Shown one piece after another: positions 10,123 to 18,415 of a DNA stretch of 64,000 nt (the first letter of the stretch is position 1; every line of letters starts with the position of its first letter). The position numbers and the translations under genes are program-made. The notes below the pieces were generated by a model. That model ran no database searches, had not been told where the DNA came from, and saw only the letters and a list, made by a program, of their open reading frames with translations. The stretch comes from Chromobacterium sp. IIBBL 290-4 (GTDB taxonomy: Bacteria; Pseudomonadota; Gammaproteobacteria; Burkholderiales; Chromobacteriaceae), in the NCBI RefSeq assembly GCF_024207115.1, contig NZ_CP100128.1, forward strand, positions 3,286,001 to 3,350,000. The letters are read 5' to 3'.

Positions 10123-11346
10123 TCAGGCCTTGCCCAGATGCGGTTCGGCGTCGAATTCTTCCTTGTCGGCCTGGGCTGCGCCCGGCTGGCGGATGGTCAG
10201 CGAGAACAGCAGGGCGACGATCAGCAGCGCCAGAATCAGGTGGAAGGTGGCGAGGAAGCCGCCGAACAGCGAGGCCACGATGGAGCCGACGATGCTGCCG
10301 ATGCCGAAGCCCAGGTAGATCACGCCGTAGTTCTTGGTCAGATTGTTCAGGCCGAAGAAATCGCTGACCAGCGAAGGGTAGACGGTGATGGTGCCGCCGA
10401 AGCTGAAGGCTATGCAGGCGATGGCGGCGAAGAACAGGCCGGCGTTGAGCGGGGCGAACAGCAGGGTCAGCATGCCGGCCAGCGCGGCGATCTGGGCGAT
10501 GGTGATGACGCGGATGCGCGGCATCTTGTCGGACAGCACGCCCAGCACCAGGCGGCCGGACAGATTGGCCACCGCGATCACGGCCACGGCGTTGGCGGCG
10601 GTGGCGGCCGACAGGTGGACGAAGCTCTCGCCGATGTCCTTGGCCACGCCGATCACGTACAGGCCGCTCATGCACACGGTGAGGAACATCAGCGCCAGCA
10701 TCCAGTACTGCGGCTGGCGCATCGCCTCGGCCAGCGTGAAGTCGCGGCTGCCGCCGGTTTGCGCGGAGGCGGCTTGCTTGGGCGCGTCAGTCATCAGCAG
10801 GGCGCCTGCCACCACCATGGCCATGGCGATCAGGCCCCACAGCTGGAAAGTGGCTTCCAGGCTGAAATGCGACAGCAGCGCCAGGTTGATGAACTTGAAG
10901 CCCAGGCTGCCCAGGCCGTAAGCGCCGATGGCGCAGGCCGAGATCAGACCCTTGCGTTCCGGGAACCATTTCACGCAGTTGGACAGCGACATCAGGTAGC
11001 CGGCGCCGTCGGCGAAGCCCACCAGCAGGCCGGCGCACAGATACAGCATGATCAGGCTGCCGGCGTGGGAGGTCAGGTAGAAGCCCAGGCCCAGCAGCAG
11101 GCCGGAGGCGATGGCCACCTTGCGCACGCCGAAGCGCTCCTGCAGCTTGCCGGCCATCGATGACGCCACCGCCAGCGCGAGGCTGAGCAGGCCGAAGGCG
11201 AAGGCCACCTGGCTGACCGGCTCGGAGAGCTTGTGCGACAGCTGGGCGTTGAACAGGCTCCAGGTATAGACGGAGCCCAGCGCGAACTGGGTGAGGACGG
11301 TACCGGCCAGGGTACGGTAGCGGATGGCGTTGCTTGAGGCGTTCAT
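10123..11346 (-). CDS. yhjX: YhjX-like MFS transporter (OFA family)
   Basis: A 407-residue inner-membrane protein with about 12 hydrophobic segments, of the oxalate/formate antiporter-like MFS group. It opens RYRTLAGTVLTQFALGSVYTW, typical of YhjX, and carries the MFS loop GKLQERFGVRKV. In E. coli, yhjX is the main target of the pyruvate-responsive YpdA/YpdB system. Here the gene lies beside homologues of both, separated only by an orphan gene, and its promoter carries a YpdB-like direct repeat. A pyruvate-related transport role follows from that family knowledge; the substrate cannot be read from sequence. The C-terminus is short and charged (DKEEFDAEPHLGKA). Confidence 0.85.
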   Translation of the reverse strand: MNASSNAIRYRTLAGTVLTQFALGSVYTWSLFNAQLSHKLSEPVSQVAFAFGLLSLALAVASSMAGKLQERFGVRKVAIASGLLLGLGFYLTSHAGSLIMLYLCAGLLVGFADGAGYLMSLSNCVKWFPERKGLISACAIGAYGLGSLGFKFINLALLSHFSLEATFQLWGLIAMAMVVAGALLMTDAPKQAASAQTGGSRDFTLAEAMRQPQYWMLALMFLTVCMSGLYVIGVAKDIGESFVHLSAATAANAVAVIAVANLSGRLVLGVLSDKMPRIRVITIAQIAALAGMLTLLFAPLNAGLFFAAIACIAFSFGGTITVYPSLVSDFFGLNNLTKNYGVIYLGFGIGSIVGSIVASLFGGFLATFHLILALLIVALLFSLTIRQPGAAQADKEEFDAEPHLGKA

Positions 11347-11383
11347 GGCGCTGCTCGCTTATAAAGTCATTACTGTTGGCATG

Positions 11384-11453
11384 ACTATAAGCTTGTACTT
11401 ATGGAGGCGGCGCAGTGCGGGAATGAAATGCAGATTGGGGGGAATGAAATGCA
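11384..11453 (-). promoter_or_regulatory. yhjX promoter with YpdB-type direct repeat
   Basis: On the minus strand TGCATTTCAT occurs twice, at 11444-11453 and 11423-11432, with an 11-bp spacer. E. coli YpdB is known to bind two GGCATTTCAT boxes separated by 11 bp in the yhjX promoter, so each box matches 9 of 10 and the spacing is exact. A TATAGT -10 box follows at 11384-11389. The expected -35 position is GC-rich and does not match consensus, as expected for an activator-dependent promoter. Confidence 0.88.
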
Positions 11454-11621
11454 GGGTGGCAAGCGTGAGTAACAACTTATCAGTATTTTTTTGCAAAGAT
11501 TTCTCTTGATTAGCCAAACAAGGGTGGTGGATATTTAATTTGAGTGTTTGTTGGTTGTGGCAGAGTAATTTGCATGCAATTTGCATTTTTGTGATGGCGA
11601 ACCGGTGAGTTGGGGAGGGGT

Positions 11622-12275
11622 ATGTCTATTTGCTATGCGGTAATGTTTTTGATATTTCCTATCTGCAGTCTTGCTTCAGATTCGTCTAGTCAAACGGATA
11701 ACATATCAGCTTATTCTACATTGGTGTTGGCTATTGTTGCCATAATGCAAGCAGTTCTATTTGCATGGCAGTTGATATTGATGCGTAAATCAATGAAGGA
11801 TGCTGCTAAGGCAACAATGGCGGCCACAAAAAGTGTTGAGCTGATTTCTAAATTGGAGAGGCCGTGGATATTTTTGGAAAAAATAAAGGTTGTAAGAAGA
11901 GAGGGGGCTCCAATTGATCCTTCCCTGCGAAATAATTACTTCATTTCCTTGAGGTTTCGGAATCAAGGTAGGTCTCCCGCATTTTTATCTTCTTTTAAGT
12001 TTCAATTTGTTGAAAAGACTCTTTTGCCTGTGATACCGAATTTTGAGGGGTGCCAGGAGTTAGGTTGTCAATCGTCCTTGGCGGTAGGTAAGAGGTTTGA
12101 AACTAGGCAAGTAGGCCCTGCGACGGGTAAGGATGTCGAATATACTATGATTGGCATTCTGGTTTACCATGATATGGCTCGTGTTTTGCATCGTACAACA
12201 TTTGCTATTGATGTTTCACCTAGCTTGCCAGTCTCGAGTGCTAACGTAAATCAAGCATATGACTATATGGACTAA
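11622..12275 (+). CDS. AT-rich orphan membrane-anchored protein, unknown function
   Basis: A 217-residue protein I do not recognise. The N-terminus looks like a signal peptide or first membrane segment (MSICYAVMFLIFPICSLA). After a Ser-rich linker a second hydrophobic segment follows (YSTLVLAIVAIMQAVLFAWQLIL), then a charged helix KSMKDAAKATMAATKSVELISK and a soluble C-terminal domain starting at ERPWIF. The single-pass anchor plus an ERPWIF-type domain resembles small proteins of unknown role found in many genomic islands. The gene is distinctly AT-richer than its surroundings, which points to recent acquisition. GGGGAGGGG supports the ATG at 11622 over the TTG at 11610. Confidence 0.75.
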   Translation: MSICYAVMFLIFPICSLASDSSSQTDNISAYSTLVLAIVAIMQAVLFAWQLILMRKSMKDAAKATMAATKSVELISKLERPWIFLEKIKVVRREGAPIDPSLRNNYFISLRFRNQGRSPAFLSSFKFQFVEKTLLPVIPNFEGCQELGCQSSLAVGKRFETRQVGPATGKDVEYTMIGILVYHDMARVLHRTTFAIDVSPSLPVSSANVNQAYDYMD

Positions 12276-12287
12276 GCAATATTAAGA

Positions 12288-13043
12288 TTAAAGATGCATC
12301 AACTGCCTGAACGCCTTGATATTGCTGCGGCTGACCGGGATTTCGGTTTTCAGGTCGTAGAGCTTGATGATGTAGGTGCTGTTTTGCCAGGGCGCGATTT
12401 CGCGGATCTTGTGGATGTTGACGCAGAAGGAGCGGTGGCAGCGGAAGAAGCTGTCGGCCGGCAGCCGGGACACGAATTCGCTGATGCTCATCGCCATCAC
12501 GTAGCGGTCGCGCGCGGTGTAGACCAGGGTGACTTTCTCGTCCGCCTCCACGTAATAAATGTCGTCGCAAGGCGTGACGATGATGCTGTCGCCCTTGGCC
12601 AGATTGACGGTGCGGCTGACCGGGGCGTTGTCGGCCGCCGGCGGCGCGACAGCCACGGCGCTGGCCGGCGCTGGGGCGGGCGGCTCTTGCGCCTCCAGCC
12701 TGGCCAGCACGCTGGCGATGCGGGTTTCGTTATAGGGCTTGAGGATGTAGTCGAAAGCCTCCAGCTCGAAGGCGTCCACCGCGAATTCTTTGTAGGCGGT
12801 GACGAACACGATGCGCGGCGGCCGCGTGGTCTTGTGCAGGTTCTTGGCCAGCAGCAGGCCGTCTATCGATGGGATATTGATGTCCAGAAACACCACGTCC
12901 ACTTCGTTTTCCTGCAGAAACTTGAAGGCCTCCAGCCCGTCTTCGACGCTGGCGGTGATCTCGATGGAGCTGTGCTCCTGGATCAGGTAGGCCAGCTCTT
13001 CGCGCGCCAGGTATTCGTCCTCCACGATCAGCGCCTTGATCAT
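12288..13043 (-). CDS. ypdB: LytTR response regulator, YpdB/PyrR-like
   Basis: A 251-residue regulator: receiver domain at residues 1-120 with acidic pair Glu8-Asp9, phospho-acceptor Asp54 in VVFLDINIPSIDG and Lys of KPYN. An Ala/Pro-rich linker follows at about 125-145, then a LytTR DNA-binding domain with IYYVEADEKVTLVYT and FFRCHRSFCVNIHKI. Its start overlaps the kinase stop by four bases (ATGA), showing translational coupling. E. coli YpdB activates yhjX; the matching operator stands in front of the yhjX homologue 2.4 kb away. The stop codon is only 12 bp from the end of the convergent orphan gene. Confidence 0.9.
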   Translation of the reverse strand: MIKALIVEDEYLAREELAYLIQEHSSIEITASVEDGLEAFKFLQENEVDVVFLDINIPSIDGLLLAKNLHKTTRPPRIVFVTAYKEFAVDAFELEAFDYILKPYNETRIASVLARLEAQEPPAPAPASAVAVAPPAADNAPVSRTVNLAKGDSIIVTPCDDIYYVEADEKVTLVYTARDRYVMAMSISEFVSRLPADSFFRCHRSFCVNIHKIREIAPWQNSTYIIKLYDLKTEIPVSRSNIKAFRQLMHL

Positions 13044-14710
13044 GCCTTCTCCTCCAGCGGCAGTTCGAAACTCACTTCGGTGCCCGGTTCCAGCCGGGCC
13101 AGCCTCAGGCCTTGGCCGTACAAGAGCTTGATGCGTTCGTTGACGTTGGACAGGCCTATGCTGCGGCTTTCCACCTGGCCTTTGGCGATGCCGTCCATCA
13201 CCTCCTGGCTGATGCCGTAGCCGGTGTCGCGCACCGACACGCGGATGCGGTCGGCCAGTTTCTTGACGGCGATGCGCACTTCGCCCGGCTCCTTGCGCGG
13301 CTGGATGCCGTGCAGGATGGCGTTTTCCACCAAAGGCTGCAGCAGCAGGCTGGGCACGCGCGCGCTGACTTCGTCCACGTCGAACACCACCGACAGCTTG
13401 CTGCCGAAGCGCGCCTGCTCGATGGCCACGTAGTCGCGCACCTGCTTCAGCTCCTCCTGGATGTCGATCAGCGTGTCGCCCAGCGACAGGTTGTAGCGCA
13501 GATAGTCGGCCAGCTTGGCGATCAGCTGCCGCGCCTCGGCCGGCTGGATGCGGATCAAGGTGGAAATGGCGTTCAGCGCGTTGAACAGGAAGTGCGGGTT
13601 GATCTTGCTTTGCAGCGCGGCGAACTCGGCTTTGCGCGCCATCTCCTGCAACTGCTTGATGCGCGAGGCCTCCATCTGGGTGGAGATCAGCTGCGACAGG
13701 CCCAGCGCCAGCTCGCGCAGCGAGCCGGTGATGCCGCCGCTTTGGCGGAAGAAGATTTTCAGCGTGCCGGTGACGCGGCTGTTTTCGCGCAGCGGAATGA
13801 TGATCACCGAATGAAAGTCCGCCACCCGGTATTGCCGCAAGTCGTTCTCGATGATGATCTGGTCCTGTTCCACCGCGCGGCGGGTGATCTCGCCGATGGC
13901 GGAGTGGGCGGCCGGCTCGTAATAGTCCTTGCCCAGGCCGACATAGGCCTGCACGTCGCGGGTGTCGGTGATGGCCACCGCGTCGGCGCCGATATGGTTG
14001 CGGATCACCGTGCATACTTCCACCAGCGCGTCGCGGTCCACGTTCTGGAAATAGGGCAGGGTGCGGTTGGCGATGGTCAGCGCCAGCTTGGCCTGGCGCG
14101 CCGCCAATAGTTCTTTTTCGTCGTCCAGGTCTTGCACCAGCTTGATGATCAAGCCGATGCAGACGGTGCCGGTGATCATAGGGTAGGCGATGTGGCCGAC
14201 GATGGCGTGGCCGACGGCGGGCGCGGTGAACCACAATATCAGCGCCATGGTCAGGCTTTCGCAGGCGACGCCGGCGGCGATGCCGTACAGCCACAGCCGC
14301 TGGCGGCCGGCGCGGTAGTGGATGGCGGTGGCCAAGAGGCCGGCGCAGATGCTGGAGATCAGGCAGGGCAGCGAGGTATAGCCGTGGATGTCTATCAAAT
14401 AGCGGTGCAGGCCGGAGACGATGCCGGTGGGGATGCCCACCCAGGGGCCGAACAGAATGCCGCCGGCCAGGATGGCGATGGTGCGCACATTGACCAGCGA
14501 GCCGTCCACCGGAATGCCGGTATAGGTGCTGAACACAGCGAACAGGCAGAATAGCAGCGACACGCCGGCCAGTTCGGCCGGGGTGTGCTTCTGTTGGCGC
14601 AGCAAGTCCTGGAACGGCCGGATGCGGGTGAGGAAGAACAGCGCCATCAGCATCAGCGCGGCGCGCTCGAATACCGCCAGCAACAACATGTTCGGATTGT
14701 TTTCTATCAT
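13040..14710 (-). CDS. ypdA: LytS-type sensor histidine kinase, YpdA/PyrS-like
   Basis: A 556-residue membrane sensor kinase. Residues 1-200 form the multi-pass 5TM-LytS sensor module, including GSLVNVRTIAILAGGILFG and the PWVGIPTGIVSGLHRYLID stretch that closely resembles YpdA. A GAF domain follows (about 220-350), then the HisK motif INPHFLFNALNAIS with the phospho-accepting histidine, and an ATPase domain (VENAILHG, DTGYGIS, GIGLSN-like). The length agrees with E. coli YpdA (about 565). I set the start at 14710 (MIENNPNMLLLAVFERAALM), aligning with the family; the longer frame adds an unlikely leader. It forms an operon with ypdB. Confidence 0.9.
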   Translation of the reverse strand: MIENNPNMLLLAVFERAALMLMALFFLTRIRPFQDLLRQQKHTPAELAGVSLLFCLFAVFSTYTGIPVDGSLVNVRTIAILAGGILFGPWVGIPTGIVSGLHRYLIDIHGYTSLPCLISSICAGLLATAIHYRAGRQRLWLYGIAAGVACESLTMALILWFTAPAVGHAIVGHIAYPMITGTVCIGLIIKLVQDLDDEKELLAARQAKLALTIANRTLPYFQNVDRDALVEVCTVIRNHIGADAVAITDTRDVQAYVGLGKDYYEPAAHSAIGEITRRAVEQDQIIIENDLRQYRVADFHSVIIIPLRENSRVTGTLKIFFRQSGGITGSLRELALGLSQLISTQMEASRIKQLQEMARKAEFAALQSKINPHFLFNALNAISTLIRIQPAEARQLIAKLADYLRYNLSLGDTLIDIQEELKQVRDYVAIEQARFGSKLSVVFDVDEVSARVPSLLLQPLVENAILHGIQPRKEPGEVRIAVKKLADRIRVSVRDTGYGISQEVMDGIAKGQVESRSIGLSNVNERIKLLYGQGLRLARLEPGTEVSFELPLEEKA

Positions 14711-14864
14711 CGGAAACGGAGCCGCGCAGGCGGCTGGGGGGCGGTGAAAACGGAATGCTTGTGGGTATTTTAAGGCATGGGGACGGATGGAGCAGCCTGA
14801 TGGACAATAAAAGAACGAAGGCATATGAAGGCCGGGAGCCTGGGGGCTCCCGGCGGAGGCGGGA

Positions 14865-15407
14865 TTAGCCGCGGGCCTGGACCAGCGGGAAGTCCACCGC
14901 GGTGGCGGCGGCGTTGTTGACGTAGTTGGTCAGGATGTTCAGCGCCACCACGGTCACGATTTCCAGCGTTTCCGCTTCGTCGAAGCCGGCGCCGCGCAGC
15001 GCGGCCAGTTCGGCGTCGGCCACGCGGCCGCGCTGTTCCGCCACATTCCGCGCGAAGCGCAGCGCGGCGGCTGACTTGGCGTCGGCGCTGGCGAAGTCGC
15101 GCGCGGCGGCGATTTCATCATCGCCAAGCTTGGCCACATGCTTGGCCAGATAGCTGTGGGCGGACAGGCAGTAGTCGCAGCCGTTGAACTCCGCCACGGC
15201 CAGCGCGATGCGTTCGCGCAGCGTTGCGCTCAGCTTACCCTTGCCCAGCGCGCCGTTCAGCGACAGATAACCTTCCAGCGCGGCCGGGCTGTGGGCTAGC
15301 AACTTCATCAGATTGGGCACCATGCCCAGTTGTTGTTGCACGGCGGCCAGCAGCGGCTGGCTGGCGACGGGAATGTGCTCGGCGGCGGGGATGGCGATGC
15401 GGTTCAT
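14865..15407 (-). CDS. AhpD-like / carboxymuconolactone decarboxylase family protein
   Basis: A 180-residue helical protein with the AhpD-type redox motif EFNGCDYCLSAHS, where the CxxC cysteines and nearby histidine form the alkylhydroperoxidase-like centre. It is a peroxidase-related enzyme by family; the reductant is unknown. The ATG at 15407 has AGGAG upstream; the longer frame is not needed. It is divergent from the LysR gene at 15525, the usual arrangement of a LysR regulator with its target. A GC-rich hairpin at 14831-14854 follows the gene but lacks a T run. Confidence 0.87.
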   Translation of the reverse strand: MNRIAIPAAEHIPVASQPLLAAVQQQLGMVPNLMKLLAHSPAALEGYLSLNGALGKGKLSATLRERIALAVAEFNGCDYCLSAHSYLAKHVAKLGDDEIAAARDFASADAKSAAALRFARNVAEQRGRVADAELAALRGAGFDEAETLEIVTVVALNILTNYVNNAAATAVDFPLVQARG

Positions 15408-15524
15408 GGCAAGACTCCTGGGTGGGTGCGGAACGTTTCCGCGATGGGTGTACTTTGCCAAATTCTTTATTTTGGAAGAATATCTGTTTTCTAAAATGGA
15501 TTATTTCAGTATGAGGAATAGCGG

Positions 15525-16424
15525 ATGGACCGTTTCCACCTGATGAGCGTCTTCGTCGCCGTGGCGGAGGAAGAAGGCTTCGCCGGCGCGGCGCGCAGGC
15601 TCAAGCTGTCGCCGCCTGCGGTGACGCGCGCGGTGGCGGCGCTGGAGGAAAATCTGGGCGTGCGCCTGCTGAACCGCACCACGCGCTATGTCAGGGTAAC
15701 CGAGGCCGGCGCGCGCTATCTGGACGACGCGCGCCGCATCCTGGCGGCTTTGGATGAGGCGGAAGAGGCGGCGGCGGGCGGCAACGCCGAGCCGCGCGGG
15801 CTGATCCGGCTGACCGCGCCGGTCTTGTTCGGCCGGCTGTATGTGATGCCGGCGGTGCTGGATTTTTTGCGCCAGCACCCGCTGGTGGAAGTCTCGGCGC
15901 AGCTGCGCGACAACGTGGTGAACCTGATGGAGGAGGGGCTGGACGCGGCGGTGCGCATCGGCCATCTGCCGGACTCCTCGCTGCGCGCGGTCAAGGTGGG
16001 CGAGGTGAGGCGGCTGGTGTGCGCGGCGCCGGACTATCTGGCGCGGCATGGCGCGCCGGAGGAGCCTGAAGGTTTGCTGAGCCACACGGTGATCGCCTCC
16101 ACCGCCGCCTCGGCCTCGCTGGAGTGGAAGTTCGGCGCGGACGGCGAGCGGCGGGTAAGGGTGAGGCCGCGGCTGACGGTCAGCGGCAATGACGTGGCGA
16201 TTGACGCGGCGCGCGGCGGTTTCGGCCTGATCCGGGTGATGTCCTACCAGGTGGCGGAGGCGCTGGCGGCGGGAGAGCTGGAGCGGGTGCTGACGCCATA
16301 CGAGAGCGCGCCGCTGCCGATCCACATCGTCCATGTGGAAAGCCGCTACGGCTCGACGCGGATGCGCCGCTTCATCGACCATCTGGCCGAAAGGCTGCGC
16401 GCCGATCCGCGGCTTACAGGTTGA
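15525..16424 (+). CDS. LysR-family transcriptional regulator
   Basis: A 299-residue regulator with an N-terminal winged helix (FVAVAEEEGFAGAARRLKLSPPAVTRAVAALEENLG region, residues 8-45) and the conserved LLNRTTRYVRVTEAG. A periplasmic-binding-like effector domain follows (from about residue 90), in the style of the CrgA/DsdC-type group. It is divergent from the AhpD-like gene; the 117-bp gap holds an AT-rich imperfect repeat around ATTTTGGAA and TTCTAAAAT that may be the operator. Its 3' end overlaps the convergent oxidoreductase gene by 11 bp. The effector is unknown. Confidence 0.92.
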   Translation: MDRFHLMSVFVAVAEEEGFAGAARRLKLSPPAVTRAVAALEENLGVRLLNRTTRYVRVTEAGARYLDDARRILAALDEAEEAAAGGNAEPRGLIRLTAPVLFGRLYVMPAVLDFLRQHPLVEVSAQLRDNVVNLMEEGLDAAVRIGHLPDSSLRAVKVGEVRRLVCAAPDYLARHGAPEEPEGLLSHTVIASTAASASLEWKFGADGERRVRVRPRLTVSGNDVAIDAARGGFGLIRVMSYQVAEALAAGELERVLTPYESAPLPIHIVHVESRYGSTRMRRFIDHLAERLRADPRLTG

Positions 16425-18399
16425 TTTCCAGCTTGTCCGCTCCCGCGGCCGGGTAGGCGCAGCACAACAGAATCTCGCCAGCTTGCGCGGCGTATTCCGG
16501 CGCTTGCAGATAGGTGGCCTGGCCGGACAGCAGGGCGGCGCGGCAGCTGCCGCAACTGCCGCCGCGGCAACTGAAGTCCGGATTCAGGCCGCAGGATTCG
16601 GCCAGCTCCAGCAGGCTTTGGCCGGGTTGCCATTCGGCGTCCATCGCGGAGGCGGCGAAGCGCACCGGCACTGCGCCATCGGCGGGAGCGGGCAGGGCTG
16701 GCGCCTGATGGCCGGCGCGTTGCAGCCCGGCGGGGCCGAAGGCTTCGGCATGGATGCGAGAATCTTCCACGCCGGCTGCGATCAGTTGTTCGTACAGCGA
16801 TTGCATGAAGGCCGCCGGGCCGCATAGATAGACATCGCCATCCAGATGCATGCCCTGTCGGCGCAGCAGCGCTATGTCCACATGGCCGGCGTGCTGATAG
16901 TCGATGCCCAGGCGGCGGGCGGTTTCAGGCTGGCTGGCTGCCGTTACGACGCGCAGTTTGCCGGCAGCCTTGGCCTGCAAGGCCTCCAGCTCCGCGTCGA
17001 AAGCGCGCTCGGCCACCGTGCGGGTGGCGTAGGCCAGCAGCGTGGGCGGCATGGCGTCGGGATGCTCGGTCAATTGATGCAGAAAGGCCAGCATGGGGGT
17101 GATGCCTATTCCGCCGGCCAAGAGCGCGATAGGGCGATCCAGCCGCGCCAAGGTGAAGTCGCCGCGCGGCGGCAGCGCTTCCACAATATCGCCAGGCGCC
17201 AGTTGATGCAGTCGGGCGGAGACCTTGCCCTGGCGCTTGACGCTGATGCGGTAAGACCCAGTCTGCGACAGCGTGTAGTTGCGCATGCGCGCGCCATCCA
17301 CGCCGGCCACTTTCAGGCTCAGGTGCTGGCCGGGCAGAAAGTCCGGCGGTACGGAGCCATCGGCCGGTTCCAGATAGATTGAGCGGACGGTTTCGCTTTC
17401 GTCTTCCACTCGGCTCACGCGCAGCGGCAGCCATTGCCGCGCTGGCGCGGCATTCGGCCAGGCGCCGGTGGCCAGCGCGTAGGGCGAGTACTCGCGCAGT
17501 GTCCAGCGCAGCGCCGATGCGTTGCGGCGGCGCACTACGCGCTCCACGCGGAAAGTCCACAGCCGCTCAGCCCCGGCGAAGACGGAGGCGGCGTCGAGGT
17601 CAAGCACCTCGGCCCGGCCCGCCAGCTGCAAGGTGTCGCCGCTGGAAAAATCGATGAACAACAGTCCGGCGGGCGGGTGCAGCAGCAGATTGCCCAGGGT
17701 GTTGAAGTAACCGTTGCCCGCGAAATCGGGGATGGTCAGCGTATCGCCCGCCACTTTGACGAAGCCCGGTTTGCCGCCGCGGTGGGAAATGTCGGCTTGC
17801 CAGCTTGCCGGGCCGGCGGGCGCGGCGCTGGCGACGAAGAACGTATCGGCTGCGCTAATTTGGGCGCGCGCGTCCTCGTCCAGCTCATCCATCCACTCCA
17901 CCGAGCCCAGAATGCGCGGCCCAGGCTCGCGCGCAAACTGGAACTCGCGCAATTGGATGTATTTGGGGCAATTGCCGAAGGACTGCTCCACCGCCACCGT
18001 CATGCCGCTTTCATCCAGCTCGGCCAGCTTGCCGTTCATCCGGTTGCGGCGGCGGGTGTGCAGCTCTATGCCCAGTAAGGCCACGGCCGCGCCGGGGCGC
18101 AGGCAGTCGCGCAGCGGGTCGGCCGGGCTGGGCAGGCTGTTCAACCGCAGCGCGCGCTCATCCGGCGAGACGGCGAAACCGGGCAAGCCTTCGATGATGC
18201 CGGCCCAGGGGCGGCCGGCGCCATCCAGCGCCGCCATCGCCAGAAAAGGCAGCTGGCGGAAAAACTCCCGGTGCTGTTCCGGCATATGGTCGCGGATGAC
18301 GCGCGGGCCGGTCGCGGCCATCTGCTGCCGGCTGCCGGCGCGTTCTTGCATTTCCTGCTCGCCCGGATGCCAGGGCGAGCAGGCGTGTTTATCGCTCAT
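16414..18399 (-). CDS. Three-domain oxidoreductase: FMN-binding barrel, FNR-like reductase and 2Fe-2S ferredoxin
   Basis: A 661-residue fusion. Residues about 40-310 resemble the pyridoxamine-phosphate-oxidase-like split barrel (FLAMAALDGAGRPWAGIIEG). Residues about 325-560 are a ferredoxin-NADP reductase module with the FAD motif RMRNYTLSQ, the NAD(P) loop LLAGGIGITPMLAFLH and the CGPAAFM motif. Residues about 575-661 are a plant-type 2Fe-2S ferredoxin with cysteines in CRGGSCGSCRAALLSG and a final LLCCAYP. Together they could pass electrons from NAD(P)H through FAD and Fe-S to a flavin or to a bound substrate. No signal peptide. It precedes the GST gene in reverse order: GST then this gene, 16 bp apart, so probably one operon. 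Confidence 0.88.
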   Translation of the reverse strand: MSDKHACSPWHPGEQEMQERAGSRQQMAATGPRVIRDHMPEQHREFFRQLPFLAMAALDGAGRPWAGIIEGLPGFAVSPDERALRLNSLPSPADPLRDCLRPGAAVALLGIELHTRRRNRMNGKLAELDESGMTVAVEQSFGNCPKYIQLREFQFAREPGPRILGSVEWMDELDEDARAQISAADTFFVASAAPAGPASWQADISHRGGKPGFVKVAGDTLTIPDFAGNGYFNTLGNLLLHPPAGLLFIDFSSGDTLQLAGRAEVLDLDAASVFAGAERLWTFRVERVVRRRNASALRWTLREYSPYALATGAWPNAAPARQWLPLRVSRVEDESETVRSIYLEPADGSVPPDFLPGQHLSLKVAGVDGARMRNYTLSQTGSYRISVKRQGKVSARLHQLAPGDIVEALPPRGDFTLARLDRPIALLAGGIGITPMLAFLHQLTEHPDAMPPTLLAYATRTVAERAFDAELEALQAKAAGKLRVVTAASQPETARRLGIDYQHAGHVDIALLRRQGMHLDGDVYLCGPAAFMQSLYEQLIAAGVEDSRIHAEAFGPAGLQRAGHQAPALPAPADGAVPVRFAASAMDAEWQPGQSLLELAESCGLNPDFSCRGGSCGSCRAALLSGQATYLQAPEYAAQAGEILLCCAYPAAGADKLEINL

Positions 18400-18415
18400 C
18401 TTGTGTTTCTACAAG

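Noticed and set aside
10039..11163. A 374-codon plus-strand frame opposite the YhjX-like gene
   Set aside because: Shadow frame of a membrane protein gene: its product is His/Gln/Gly-rich with no domain, while the minus strand encodes a clear MFS transporter.
14831..14854. GC-rich hairpin after the AhpD-like gene as a terminator
   Set aside because: The stem is perfect, but no T run follows in the direction of transcription, so I did not list it as a terminator.
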